This document shows, one piece after another, positions 34,407 to 45,440 of a stretch of DNA of 64,000 nt (the stretch's first letter is position 1; every line of letters begins with the position of its first letter). The DNA lies in the NCBI GenBank assembly GCA_003008705.1, contig PDUO01000011.1, positions 673,956-737,955 on the forward strand. Direction: 5' to 3'. Source of the stretch: Pezicula radicicola (Eukaryota > Ascomycota > Leotiomycetes > Helotiales > Dermateaceae). The translations under genes and the position numbers were made by a program. The notes below the pieces were generated by a model. It had not been told where the DNA came from. It was given only the letters and a program-made list of their open reading frames with translations, and made no database searches.

Positions 34407-35932
34407 TTTTAGGGGGATTTGGGGGGGATTGTGTTTGGTTGAGTGGAGGTGTTGTGGAGGGATGTTTTAAATATTGTGGAAGGGTGAGGAGGAGTGGGAT
34501 TGATATTTTGATTTTTAGCTTAAACTCTTTGAGTTTGGCATCGATTATACTTCGTATAGAAATACTTATCAATGCCTAGGATGTAGGTAAATTTAAGTTA
34601 AATTTACAGTAACGCGGGGTTGGTCGCTTATATATATCTTACCCCTCTTCTGTCATAGAACATAGACATGATTTTCGGTCTACTCCCAGTAGTAAAGATA
34701 ATTGTCGAGCTATTTTCAGAGCATATAGGAGGCATAGGAATTAGAAAGTGAGTAAGAATAAAGGGAGTTTATTGGAGGTTGCTACTTCCCTTATTCTTGG
34801 TAAGTATCTAATAATACAGATTGTAGAAGCAGCAATACTATACCTATCGACATCTAGAAGAGATTAAGAACTTAAAGTTTAATTTAAACAGCAACGATTC
34901 GAGCCGGAAATCAAATCCTCAGTCCTGCCTCTCCATTCCTGTGTCTATTGCTGTTGCCGAACTAGAGTTCTTTATAGAGTGCAATAAAGAAGCTCAAAGA
35001 CCAAGCTTGTTATTTTACATCTCTACCATAGTCTTACTACATGAATTTTCTCACATAAAGAAGCTTAAGAACTAAAAAAGTACATTCAAAAAGGTTTAAG
35101 GAGGTTACCTAAGGTTCTAATATTATAAGACTAAATCTGTTGTCACTTGTTTTCGTATTGCTCGCTGGGTCCGTGCTGTTATCCTTTGAGGAAGCTTTTA
35201 CATTTAGATGCTATTAGACCCTGCCCTTTTGTATAGTTAATAAGTTAATTATAAAGTAACCAGCTAAGGTAGTAAAGTCATTCCTACTAGCACCCTTAAC
35301 CTATCTGTCAAAGTGCGACTCTGGAAACCATACTTGGTATAGTTGAAGAAACGTTCTTATGCTTTAGGGGGATAGAAAGTGTGCTGCGTAACAGAGGCTA
35401 GCCTATATTATAGTAGATACAGATTTAAGCGGTAGAGATTGATATCTCTAGATTGGCTTTGCACCATGGTGCAATTTTTGAGATAGCGATGGACTTCAGA
35501 AAGAAACGAACCTTTTTATTCCCTCTATAAGTTCTTACTGAGATATCACGTGTGGGCTCCTAATAGCCTTAAGTTTGCTGCTGAGATATATATATTAGTT
35601 ACAAACCTGTTGTAGCACCTTGCCAATTAAAAGCATTACAATTCCCTCCAAACTTCATATTCTTTCTCTACTACTCTAGGAAAACAGTCAAATTAAATTG
35701 GTAATATGCCTCATCAGTATATTTTGAGATAAACAGACTACTTTCTAATAATGCATCGGTTTCTTCGTTTAAATTTTATCATTGACAGCTGTAATCAAAC
35801 AAGTCATAGCAAGCACCGGAATCCTAAGACTCCATTTGCCTATCTCCACACAAGATAAAAGGCATTCGTGTAATCATCATATACATGCATCGCAAACTCC
35901 CTCTACCCAATCCCTAGAATATATTTAATCCC
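34407..35932. other. AT-rich intergenic region
   Basis: No gene is supported. It holds an imperfect inverted repeat near 34755-34795 (AGAATAAAGGGAG against CTTCCCTTATTCT) and a perfect 16-bp palindrome at 35459-35474 (TTGCACCATGGTGCAA). On the minus strand, 34895-34935 contains a tRNA B-box-like word (GGCTCGAATC) without a foldable tRNA. Confidence 0.45.
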
Positions 35933-38418
35933 TCAAAAATTTCCATACGTTCCATCAGTATGCAGCATATCCCACAAATCCGGAAACGAAGGTGTCATGA
36001 AAATATTCCCCTGCCCCTGATTAAATATCTGCATATTTGTGAATTCTGGCGGTGCAGTTCCACCACCAGCATTAAAAGCCGCAATACTACCAGCACCCAT
36101 ATCATGCGGCACAGCAGCAGCAGGGTCAAATGGTTGACCTCCAGCAACAGGCGCATTTGGATTTGACGCTGAACCCCCAGCAGCTTCTTGACCTTGCATC
36201 TCATTTGATGAGGATGCAAAGTCGGGTTTCTTGTTTTGGTTTATGATGCTGTCCTGTCTGGAGGAACGTGGACTGTCGGTGTTGCGACGTCGGAATCCTA
36301 GGTAATCTCCTTCGCAGACTTGTTGAACTACGGCTTCGCATTGTGCGAGACATATTTCGGCTAGGTCCCAGCCATCTTCGTCCTTTGCTTTGCGGAGGTG
36401 ATCTATTAGCGTTCTTGCGCTAGCGACGCATTCTCTTGCCGTGTCGTCATTTTCTGCTTCTAGAGCACAACGAAGGATAAGCGTTGTAGCCGAAGAGAAA
36501 TGATATGCCGTGTCTTGTCTTGATGTTAGCCAAAGTACTCGTCTACATCAAAGTGTCCTAATAGCACAATAAGGAGCTTTGCGGTAAGGGTGCTAGCAAG
36601 GGCTTACATGGTAGATAAAATGCATCAAGGTCTTTTGATTCGAGCCCAACCACAAACTGGACGACAGCTCCAGCAGCCTTTCGACACCTGGATCGATAAT
36701 ATTGCCTCACTTCAGTATCATCTGCTTCATCCGATCGAGCACTCTCCTGTTATTCGTCAGTTATGTTTCAAGATCTCAACGAAAAATTAAGCATACTTGT
36801 AAAGCTATTCTGCTCAAACACATCTTCAAAGCGAAAAATGACAGCTGTAAACTCAGAGCGCCAGGGGCGGAGCTGTCGAATTGAGAGCCGATAGGCTGCA
36901 GAAACGAAGGCAATGCATCTTCCCACTCATCTAAGTTAGACTCGAATCGTCGAACTGCTCTAAGATAGTTGTTTTCTTGGCGTGATTGAGTGTCATAGAT
37001 GAGAGGCAATACCCCACCAAGTATCTCAGTTAGCTGGCAGAGAGCGATAAAGCATTGTGCACCTCTGACACGATTATCCGTGGATGGCACATCGCCAGGG
37101 CTTACTACATTTCTTATTAAGAGTGACTCCAAGTCTGGTAATGGGACATCATATTGAGAGCGGTTGACAAAAGGAGGTGTCCCATGAGTTAAGCTTGCCC
37201 TACACATTTTTAGCTTAAGGTTTTCTCATGATAAAGATGAAAAGCCACAAACCATCTATCATGTATCAAAATGCCCCACCATGTTCGAACACGAAGACTC
37301 TTCTGGCGTTGATCAAGATTCCATGTCGAAGGGTTATGATTAAGTCCAAGACTCTGGGAAAGAGCCACAGTCCGGCCAAGGTTTACAGCATTGTAAGTAA
37401 TAGACGTGGTAGGTCGCCCTGTGAGATCCAGAATTGAGGCTAGAACAGTCGAAAAGCTTGGGGCTAGGAAATCCTCGTGTAACCCTTTGACTGCAAGGTT
37501 CCAGATATAGCGAATATCAGGCCGGGGCCGGCCTGTTGCTGACAAGGCTGGCGAAGTATTCCACCACACAAATGCTACAGCATAGATCTCACAGACAAGT
37601 GCATGTGGCAACCCATTTTGCCGGTATGCCTCAATAACGGTACTTTCATCTAGAATCGGGAAAGCAGGATGAACAACATCAAAATATCTGCACAATCTCA
37701 GTGCCTGTACTATTAGTACTTAAAGTTGTTTGAAGATGACTTACAGGCTGAACAGATCACTACTATTTGGGTCTACGATTTTCTCTACTGTCTCTACCTG
37801 TTTAAAAGCAGCTGATCCATTCCCCGATGGCACAACTCCTCGGTGACGGGGAACCTTAAGGTACACGATTGGGTTTCCCGGATCATCTGAGTAGAAGGAA
37901 TATGGATTGGGTCTCGCATGAGACATGGCCAGGTTATACACCGGCGACATATACTGATCAAGTAACTGAACATCGCGTGCTACAACTGGACCAACAATAT
38001 GGCCACCTTGCCGAGGATTTTCTTGCGAAGTTGTGTCAGCAACAGATGACTGGTTTACCTGGGAATTCTGTGGCCTTGATGGATCTCCAATGGGTGCCTG
38101 TGCAGAAACTTGGGCTGTCTGTGTTGTACTGGGCGGCCGGATGGGGGAACCGTGCTCTACCTTTGGCTGTGTCTTGGGGGCTCGTCTCTTTGGAGCCGAC
38201 ATCTGATGGCCGCCATTCTGACCTTTCTGCACGTTGCCACGAGAACACTCAACCCCATGCAGGCGACACAACAGACATGGCCTGTTAGCAAGATCCTGGG
38301 TGCATCGACTCTTACGACGCCGGCAGAAGTCACATGCTGGAATGCGATGTGATCTATAAGGTCGGGAAGAACTCGGCGAGGGTGTGTTCCGGGCCTCTGT
38401 GCCTCCTGCGTCGTCCAT
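35933..38418 (-). CDS. Zn2Cys6 transcription factor with Fungal_trans domain
   Basis: Five exons are read: 38418-37745, 37687-37253, 37199-36797, 36746-36608 and 36513-35933, giving 743 residues. The zinc cluster cysteines are C29, C32, C39, C48, C51 and C58 (IPACDFCRRRKSRC and RPCLLCRLHGVEC). The splice at 37744/37687 gives SLYFDVVHPAFPILDE, the start of the fungal regulatory domain. Next come NLGRTVALSQSLGLNHNPST and WWGILIHDRWASLTHGTPPF, both hallmarks of the domain, and FYLPYTAYHFSSATTLILRC. The tail is Gly-, Ala- and Gln-rich and ends in SFPDLWDMLHTDGTYGNF, an acidic-hydrophobic patch that may activate transcription. One donor is non-consensus (GTTTGT). The likely targets are unknown. 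The next gene upstream is the ACC deaminase-like gene on the same strand. Confidence 0.9.
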
Positions 38419-39007
38419 GGTGCTACGGGGCAGCAGTCCCCCGGGGCTAGACGTGTAGATGCCGAAAGAATGGAGCCGTGCTGAGAGCCTGAGTGGCCCG
38501 AGTCGGGAATAACAAGTGTCGTTAGTTCTGGTTGTTTGGAGAGGCGAATGTTGGAGTAGCTGGAGAGGCGAGCAGTTGTTGTGAAGGGGAGGAGAGCGAC
38601 GGAATCGGGGTCTCCGACGGAAAAGCTTAAGTCACATCATTGAAACGAAAACGATTCGCGACAGGCGAGCCGCCGGGCAACTGAACGGCCAGATCATGTG
38701 ACTGAACATATATGCACAAAGGATGCATAGTTGACGCGGTTGGCTTTTCATGTTGAAAATACATGGGATGAATCTCCATGCGCGATCATGGAATTCTACG
38801 AAGTACGAGCTGGTGTAAACATAGAGAGCTCGGTTATAGCCGACCAGACTAATCATTCGTCATTCTCCCAAACCAGTGCCATTACATAGCTACCTACAAA
38901 AGTAAGACAACTACGGCTCCAAGAAGGAAAAAGTTAACAAAAGAAATCACCGCCCACGACTCATGACTCGTAATTGAATATTATGTATTTCTATTATTAT
39001 ATAAATT
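38419..39007. other. Intergenic, upstream of the regulator gene
   Basis: GC-richer near the regulator and AT-rich near 38980. No gene, repeat or RNA was recognised. The likely promoter of the regulator gene lies here, along with the 3' region of the ACC deaminase-like gene. Confidence 0.4.
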
Positions 39008-40129
39008 CTATAGCACACCTGCGTATGAGTTCAGTGCCAGTTGGCCTCCAAGATGGGCGTACAAAACATTCGAACCCTCTGCAAACTCGCGCTTTCTTGC
39101 CATATCAAGCATACCAGCCAAGCTCTTTCCCTCATAAACTGGATCTGTAATAAAGGCTTCCATTGAAGCACCGTATCTCATTGCGTCAATAGTCTGTTGA
39201 TCTGGCGCACCGTAACATCCTGCATGATATCTGCCATCCATGATAATGTCATCAAGGGTGATGGCATCCCTCCCAAGACCAATCTTCTCCGCGGTTTGCT
39301 TGGTCAGTTCCAGAACTGTGTTTCTCGTCTCCTCTGGTCGGGCAGATGCGTCGATACCAACAACCTTCCTCTTCTTTTGTCCGGGCAGGGTCTCAAGAAG
39401 TTTGAAACCTGCGACAATTCCAGCCATTGTTGAGCCAGTTACAGCGCAGACAATGACATAGTCAAAGAAAATACCTTGCTCTTTCTCTTGAGCAGCGACC
39501 TCAAAAGCCCACCTCGCAAATCCAAGACCCCCCAATGGGTGGTCTGAAGCTCCTGCTGGGATCCAATATGGGTTTCCACCAGCCTTCTTCGAGTCTTCTA
39601 GCAGGGTTGCCAGTCTCTTCTTGTCATCAATGTGTTCGAACACATTTTCACTCGTGCCATCTGTTGTAATTTTCTCTCTCTTGTCTTGTTCCGCACTGAT
39701 TTCCGCACCAATATGGATATCTGCGCCCATCATCTTTGATAGCTGCAGGTTGCCAACTTTTTCGTAGAATGGTGCACTATCTCCTGGAACCCAATGTTCT
39801 TGCAACAACTTGCATTTTAGGCCGAACTTGGCCGCTACCGCAGCAACCTGTCTTGTGTGGTTGGACTGGATTCCGCCGACGCTGACCAGGGTGTCACACT
39901 TTTGGTTTAAGGCATCTGCAATCAGGTATTCGAGCTTTCGGGTTTTGTTTCCGCCAAAGGCCAGACCAGAGTTGCAGTCATCACGCTTGGCATATATATT
40001 TATTGATTGTCCAGATACTTTCGTTAGATCATCGCTGATACGGTTGAGGTGCTGAATGTAAGATGGGCCAAAGAGGAGGGTGGTACGTGGAATGGCGGCG
40101 AATGTTTCTGGCAAGGTAAGGTTGGCCAT
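39008..40129 (-). CDS. 1-aminocyclopropane-1-carboxylate deaminase (PLP enzyme)
   Basis: This is a single-exon frame of 373 residues from the ATG at 40129, which gives the typical N-terminus MANLTLPETF. The PLP lysine lies in AFGGNKTRKLEY (K62). The phosphate and substrate loops VSVGGIQSNHTRQ and CAVTGSTMAGIVAG follow, with the C-terminal VLYAHLGGQLALNSY, all characteristic of ACC deaminase and close D-cysteine desulfhydrase relatives. ACC deaminase splits the plant ethylene precursor ACC into 2-oxobutyrate and ammonia. In plant-associated fungi and bacteria this lowers host ethylene, but fungal members may also serve other amino acids. The open frame extends upstream without an ATG, and a CTGTAG acceptor near 40189 leaves open an extra 5' exon. 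Confidence 0.85.
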   Translation of the reverse strand: MANLTLPETFAAIPRTTLLFGPSYIQHLNRISDDLTKVSGQSINIYAKRDDCNSGLAFGGNKTRKLEYLIADALNQKCDTLVSVGGIQSNHTRQVAAVAAKFGLKCKLLQEHWVPGDSAPFYEKVGNLQLSKMMGADIHIGAEISAEQDKREKITTDGTSENVFEHIDDKKRLATLLEDSKKAGGNPYWIPAGASDHPLGGLGFARWAFEVAAQEKEQGIFFDYVIVCAVTGSTMAGIVAGFKLLETLPGQKKRKVVGIDASARPEETRNTVLELTKQTAEKIGLGRDAITLDDIIMDGRYHAGCYGAPDQQTIDAMRYGASMEAFITDPVYEGKSLAGMLDMARKREFAEGSNVLYAHLGGQLALNSYAGVL

Positions 40130-41119
40130 AGCTGCTTCGGCAGGGGTTTTGCGGATGAGTCTGTCTAAAGGGTTTCTTGAGGTGTATCTACAGGTCAACT
40201 GAACATCAAGTGAGAGGAGAACGAAGATATATAGAATTACTTAGCCTCGAGCGTGATGCCCGTAATTGCTACATCGGCGAGATAATCATGGCGGGGCAAT
40301 CAATGTCCCACTAACATGCCCACCACTAGCTTCGGGGTGCTGTCAAACGTACCTAAGACTGGCGCTGTTGTAGCCTCAAGTCAAGGCAATCGACGAGGCT
40401 ACGATGTTCATCTCGAAAGGCAAATGTGGTGAAGTCGTGCGTGACTCGCCCAACCAGGAAGTCCCAAGAGTGGTTCGGCAGAAGTACGGATTACTCCGTA
40501 CGGTTCCATACGTTGACCTAGACAGCCGCATTAATGGTAGTGGCTTTGTGTTTTTGCCGACGGAGAAAGGACAGAAGTTTTCCGTCGGCCATTTATTTAT
40601 GTCCTTTCTCGGAGTTTTGTGTTGAGGTTACCAAAGTTCTTTTTTTACGTCTATCCTGAGACCTCTGAAGTAGGAGGCGTTCTAACAAACAAAACGCTCC
40701 GTATTGGGCAAGAGAAGCGCGTGATATTGAAACAGCGTTGAAGAATTGCTTAGTCTGCCTGCTCAGTATGCTAATTGCAGTTGACATTGACTTGCTGCCG
40801 AGTGGAGGAGACTCCCCTCTGGACTTGGCGCCAGTGCGTCTTGGCATGGAAGTATATCTTCAACTCAGCAAAATAATGCCTTTCATAACTACTGTGAAAA
40901 CCCGCGGTAATCACACTCTGTAAAGTTACTCGAGTGTACCTGGTGACTTCAGAGAAGACTTGCTAAAATCTTACCATGACATCGAAACCCCTCACAAAAC
41001 ACCTCTGTAAGAAATTAGAAGTTAACAGCGCAGAGCATTTCATGCTTTATTTATAACAATCCAAGATCAATAATATTCAACTTTGACGTTTCGTTTCAGA
41101 CAGAGAAACCCTGCAAGTA
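40130..41119. other. Intergenic between divergent genes
   Basis: This is a shared upstream region of the ACC deaminase-like gene (minus) and the broken cupin gene (plus). It contains a CTCCGTAC word near 40495 and the CGGAGAAAGGACAGAAGTTT and TTTATGTCCTTTCTCGG pair near 40560-40612 as an imperfect inverted repeat. No coding region is supported. Confidence 0.45.
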
Positions 41120-42186
41120 ATGCAACTAAAGATGTCAGAAATTACGCATGGTAGCACTCTCGAGTACAAAGCTCTAGGCTTCAAACACCGAGTGGGTGAA
41201 CCGGAGTTCAAGTATCTCTTTCGAGGAACGGAGGGCACGCCAGAAAACTACATGTTTGCTTTGGCTCGCCAGAAGAAGTTTTATTCTCCTGTGCACAAGC
41301 ATAACTTCGATCAATTCCGCTTCGCTTATAAAGGGGATTTCTCGATTGCTGAGGATACGGTCATTAAGGAAGGAGAGCTGTGTTTATCATCCTGAGGGTG
41401 TGGAGTAGTCAGTACCCTCGATCACTTTTTCATACTTTCAAAAAATCCGCTAGCCTTAAATCAAGAAGTTATTTTCAGAACCTCAACTGGTATAACGACG
41501 GATAACTTTGAACCTCTCTTTCACTCTACACAAAACTCCCTTTGAAGAGCCATACTAACGATCTCAATATTTAGTGGACCTCAGGTGGACGAAGAAGATG
41601 GTACTGATCATATATTGTTAATATTACAATTCGGTGGAACGAGCGGGCAAGGCTATCTGAGTTACGACACAGTTCTTTCTATACAGGCCGAACTAAAGAA
41701 ACAGGGCAAGTTTGAAGCTGGGAAATTCTATGCTAGTAATGGCGAGGAGAAAGCAAAAGATGGGTTCGAGGCAATGTGGGAGTACTATAATAAGCGAAAG
41801 CTTGAATACCCGCAACCACGCTACGATAAACCTAATTTGATGAGGCCGCATAATTTTGAGTGGAGGAAAATTAAGGATGGAAACTCAACGGGCAATTCTT
41901 GGAAGAAACATCTGGGGACTTTAACAGAACGGGTTCTTGTTGCTGAGATGATCAAGATTGAAGATGGAGCGACTGTCTTTTTTGAAGAGAAGAATGCTGT
42001 CCAGCTTTTGTTCGTGTATAAAGGCGAGGGAAGTGTGGGTGGCGAGAAGTTGGGAGTCGAATCTGCGGTGAGACTTGGACCTGGGGAGTCCCATATTGTT
42101 TGTTTGCTATTCATTGAAAAACTTATCTCGCTCTTCTCAAGCTACAGACTGTGTCTGCATCAACGGAAGTAATACAACATGGATGA
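41120..42186 (+). pseudogene. Cupin-fold protein, frameshifted
   Basis: Segments read 41120-41407, then after an intron to 41572 the exon 41573-42095 or so, and a short last exon ending at 42186. The fold is a double cupin, with FYSPVHKHNFDQFRFAYKG as a metal-site-like His motif in the first half and VFFEEKNAVQLLFVYKGEG in the second. Near 41383-41386 one extra T in a TTT run moves the frame: GELC is followed by a stop, while the +1 frame continues YHPEGVE and then splices cleanly to YGPQVDEEDG. Either this allele is broken or the base is a sequencing error. The last exon is short and its stop overlaps the start of the next transporter frame. Function is unknown; such cupins often act as oxygenases or isomerases in metabolic clusters. 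Confidence 0.65.
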
Positions 42187-43102
42187 CATCAAGGCTGGCC
42201 GTTTCTCGCCAACTATCGAGGCAAACGATCATGGAAAGTTCAGTCCTGGTCTGAAGAAAGATCAATTTGTGGTACAAGTACCACAATCCAGCAATGATCC
42301 ACACGATCCCTTTGTAAGTAAAAGTCATGAATGCGAGCGCAGAAAACTCTGACTCTCAGATAGAATTGGTCTATGGGCAGAAAAGTTGCAATTGTTGCGG
42401 TGTTATGTATGGCAGTCTTCTCTGGGTTCGTCGCTCCACTTGCAGGTCAATTGAATTGAACCTCACAACCCAGTCGACACTCTATAGAGTTACCACTACC
42501 CAGATGGCCTACCAGAACGTGAGTATTGCCTCCAAAGAGTTCAACACTTTAGATCGAGCTACTCCTAGAGTTGGCAGCTATATTTCCCACGTGGAACATG
42601 TACAAAGCTCTTTCATAGTGTCCTAGTCCTCTGAATGTTACGAGCAAGCAATGCTAATTCTGTAAAACGTCCTCAGTCCGCAGCTTCAGCAGGCCTGGCA
42701 TCCGATGGCTTTTTCTTTGCACCCGTCTCCCATAAGCTCGGTAGAAGCTCAGTCATTTTTTGGACATTGATCGCCTGTCCCCTCACCCAAGTATGGGCAG
42801 CCCTCATGATTCACAAAACTGACTATAACTCCTTCATCGTTTCCCAGTTCTTCTCGAGCTTTTTCGGGGGGATTACCGGTGTACTCGGTCCGCGTATCTT
42901 GGTTGATCTATTCTTCCTGCACCAGAGAGGGAGAGCTTTCACTGCCTTCCACTGGGCTCTGAATTTTGGTAGTGTTGCAGGTCCAACATTATCTGCACTC
43001 ATCTCTGCAGATAGGACATGGATGCTTGAGTTTTGGTGGACTGTTGGTCTTTTGGGCGCTACTGTAATCGGCGTTCTGCTCTTCCTACACGAGACTACCT
43101 AG
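42179..43102 (+). pseudogene. MFS transporter, N-terminal half, frameshifted and truncated
   Basis: Exons are read at 42179-42313, 42364-42518 and 42677-43102. The first splice gives DPFNWSMGRKVAIVAVLCMA, the classic entry into TM1 of fungal MFS drug/metabolite transporters. At 42449-42458 the pentamer AATTG is duplicated, so GQLN runs into a stop instead of continuing NLTTQSTLYRVTTTQMAYQN. Exon 3 continues with SAASAGLASDGFFFAPVSHK, the LGRSSVIFW motif A region, LFFLHQRGRAFTAFHWALNF and TM6, then stops at 43100-43102 after FLHETT. Only about six of twelve membrane helices are here. The missing half lies at about 45025-45440. Confidence 0.8.
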
Positions 43103-43376
43103 GAGAGAGGGGGAAACGCTGTCAATACTCCTCTGCCCTCTCTTCTTGTTTTTCTTCTCGGGGGGTCGGAGCCTTGAGTGTTGCGATCAATTGCTGGGCT
43201 TCAGTCTTGAGGTGATGTATGTAGAATCTTAGCTCCATTTTATTATGCACAGACCTCCCCGCGCCCGCTACTCTCCATACTCCTCCAGTCGTAGATTTTA
43301 ATTCATCGGACCTCCCCTCCGTCTCCATTGCGGATTAGCAACAGCTCGCTCATCACTAACAGTCCCACTTGTCACC

Positions 43377-44753
43377 ATGTCTTACTATCACGATAGTGAC
43401 ATTACGAGGGATGGCTTCGCCTGTGCATATGGCAGGTTTTATACCCAGCGCGGTCGTGTGGAACGAGTTGAAGGTTCCTCTCTCCGGAGCATGTTCTTGC
43501 CGAAGCTCACTCCTGAAGGACGCAGACAATTAAACGAAAGCCATTCCAACAATTTCGTTCGTGGCCAACTGAAACACTATGGCGTGCAGTTCGACGAAAG
43601 CGAAATCTCTGGGAACGGAACTCTTCTGATGAAGAAAGTGCTCCAGGCTGGGAAATGTGACAAAGTCCCCGACCACATCTCTGAGCTGCGCGAGCAGATG
43701 CATACAGAATGGCTTAACAAACGTACCCCCGAGCAACTCTCCAACTACCCCGAGTTGGTCATAGAAAAGTACTTCTTGTCTTCTGGCCGACTAGATCACA
43801 CGAAAACGACCACAGTTGTAGGTATACCCCTTCCTCGACACAGTTCGTATGGCGCTAGTCAGATGCACGAGGCTGCTAGCAAGGTCACGGGTCTGCACTG
43901 AGCGACGGGTTTAGGCCCTAAGACGAAGACCATCTTCATGGGCTGGGATTTAGTAGCTGTGGGCAAAGCAGCGAAGAGCCACGCCGCCAAAGAGGCGAAG
44001 GAACTCCAGGCCGCAGAAAATAAGCGGGAAGATGAGCGTACAGAAATACACACAGACTATCTCAATACTCTTAAGCAGAAGAAAGGCCCTAGGATATATT
44101 CACCCGTTGGCAGCTATATTATCGACTGCAAGCAAATCGAAGAGGGGTGGCCAGATCGGGCAGGTGACCTAAGTCTCGATATACGTCAGACCAAAGAACC
44201 TAATGTTTTTAAAGCTAGCTTCAATTTCGGGATTCTCGAGGGAGTTATGATCATCAGCACGGAAAAGGACGCCCTGGAGCAGTACTGCTCTCGGCTAGAC
44301 CGCGAGGCTGAGTCTGACGGGGACGGGGACGAGGAGGGCGATTGGAGCGAGGAAGAAGACGAAGACAGAGAGAAAGACGAGGTTGAGGACAAGGTTGAGA
44401 ACGACAGAAAGCCCACTATAGGCTCCAAGAGGAGAGCTGAAGCTCTCCGAGGCCACGGCCCCCCACCAAAGAAGTCCAAGGCTAGAGCTGCCCAGCCACG
44501 TACATATCTACTGAGGTTGAAGTGTCGTGAGACTAACGAGGGCGAGATTCAATCCACGGAAGAGAGGGGGGCTATCAAATTCAAAGACGAGAACTTGGCT
44601 AGTTTCATAGGAAAGGCTAGCCTTCCTTATATGGGCAAAGGAGTACCTTTTACTGCGCGGAAGATTTCCGATACGCCTGCTTATTCCAGAAATTCGTGGG
44701 CTGACTACTCGGAGAGGGCGTACGAGTATGCACGAGTTAGACGATGGCACTAG
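43377..44753 (+). CDS. Uncharacterised fungal protein with acidic and basic low-complexity region
   Basis: Two exons are proposed: 43377-43821 and 43915-44753, giving 427 residues. An in-frame TGA at 43899-43901 would split the frame, but a 93-nt intron (donor GTATAC, acceptor GGGTTTAG) removes it and keeps the frame. The N-terminal half is mixed charged/helical (FLPKLTPEGRRQLNESHSNN). The middle has VGSYIIDCKQIEEGWPD and LSLDIRQTKEPNVFKASFNF, a beta-rich segment. Then come an acidic run near 44320-44400 and a basic RRAEALRGHGPPPKKSKARA patch. I do not recognise the family. It is GC-richer than its surroundings and sits exactly between the two halves of a broken transporter gene, so it may have arrived with an insertion. 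Confidence 0.6.
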
Positions 44754-45024
44754 GTCTATCTAGCGACACATATAGATTTGGATTATGTCATCGTGGAATC
44801 ACTATAGCATTTGTCGACAACTGAGAGCAGTAATGCAGCATATTCAGGTATTAATCAGCCACTCATCAAAATCAATACCCGTAATTCTAGACGCCTTGAA
44901 GGTGGGCTTTGGACATTTTCCCCTAAGGCTTTGATTGCACCCTAAAGAGGTCTCCAATCAACATCGGATTGAACGTTCCTGGCAACTCTCTCCCTCTTGA
45001 AAAAATTAGTGTCCCTAGGAATTC
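44754..45024. other. Spacer between the uncharacterised gene and the transporter relic
   Basis: No coding region is supported. Bases after about 45025 begin to read in the frame of the MFS relic. The right boundary of the putative inserted segment should lie in this spacer, but I see no terminal repeats or target duplication. Confidence 0.4.
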
Positions 45025-45440
45025 ATCGCTTCTATAAACGAGGCTACTCTACTCACCCCAGTGTATCTTCAAAAGCCTCAGAAAATTGGAGGATACGGCT
45101 TCACAGTCGTCCAAAATGCGCTTTGTAAGTATACAACATATCCCATCAAAATCCGAACGAGACTGATTTCGAGCACAGTCTCTTTTGTGCACTGGGTTGG
45201 AATCATCATAGCTTTGGTTTACGGTCACTTCATTAGCGATCGTTTACCTTTAGCTATTTACGCCCATAACGGAGGTGTCTGGAAGCCTAAATATCGACTG
45301 CATGCTCTATGGATTCCCGCCTTCATTTTCAACCCAATTGGTCTTGGTATCTTCGGTGCTGCTTTGGAGTACAAGCTATCTTGGGGAGTTATTGCTATTG
45401 GGCAGATTTTTAGTCTTGGATGGTCACCGTGGAAAAGTGA
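45025..45440 (+). pseudogene. MFS transporter, C-terminal part (relic)
   Basis: The frame reads TLLTPVYLQKPQ, IGGYGFTVVQNA, then VHWVGIIIALVYGHFISDRL and GGVWKPKYRLHALWIPAFIF and LGIFGAALEYKLSWGVIAIG. This is the loop 8-9 to TM11 signature of the same fungal MFS group as the fragment at 42179-43102. It is cut at the right by adenylation-domain sequence in another frame, so the last helix and the stop of the original gene are lost. Together the two fragments look like one ancestral transporter gene split by about 1.9 kb. Confidence 0.75.

Noticed and set aside
34890..34965. B-box-like GGCTCGAATC on the minus strand
   Set aside because: No matching acceptor stem or A box is seen upstream, so no tRNA is called.
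43899..43901. In-frame TGA taken at first as a nonsense mutation in the 43.4-44.8 kb gene
   Set aside because: A 93-nt intron with acceptable splice sites removes it and keeps the frame, so a broken gene is not required.
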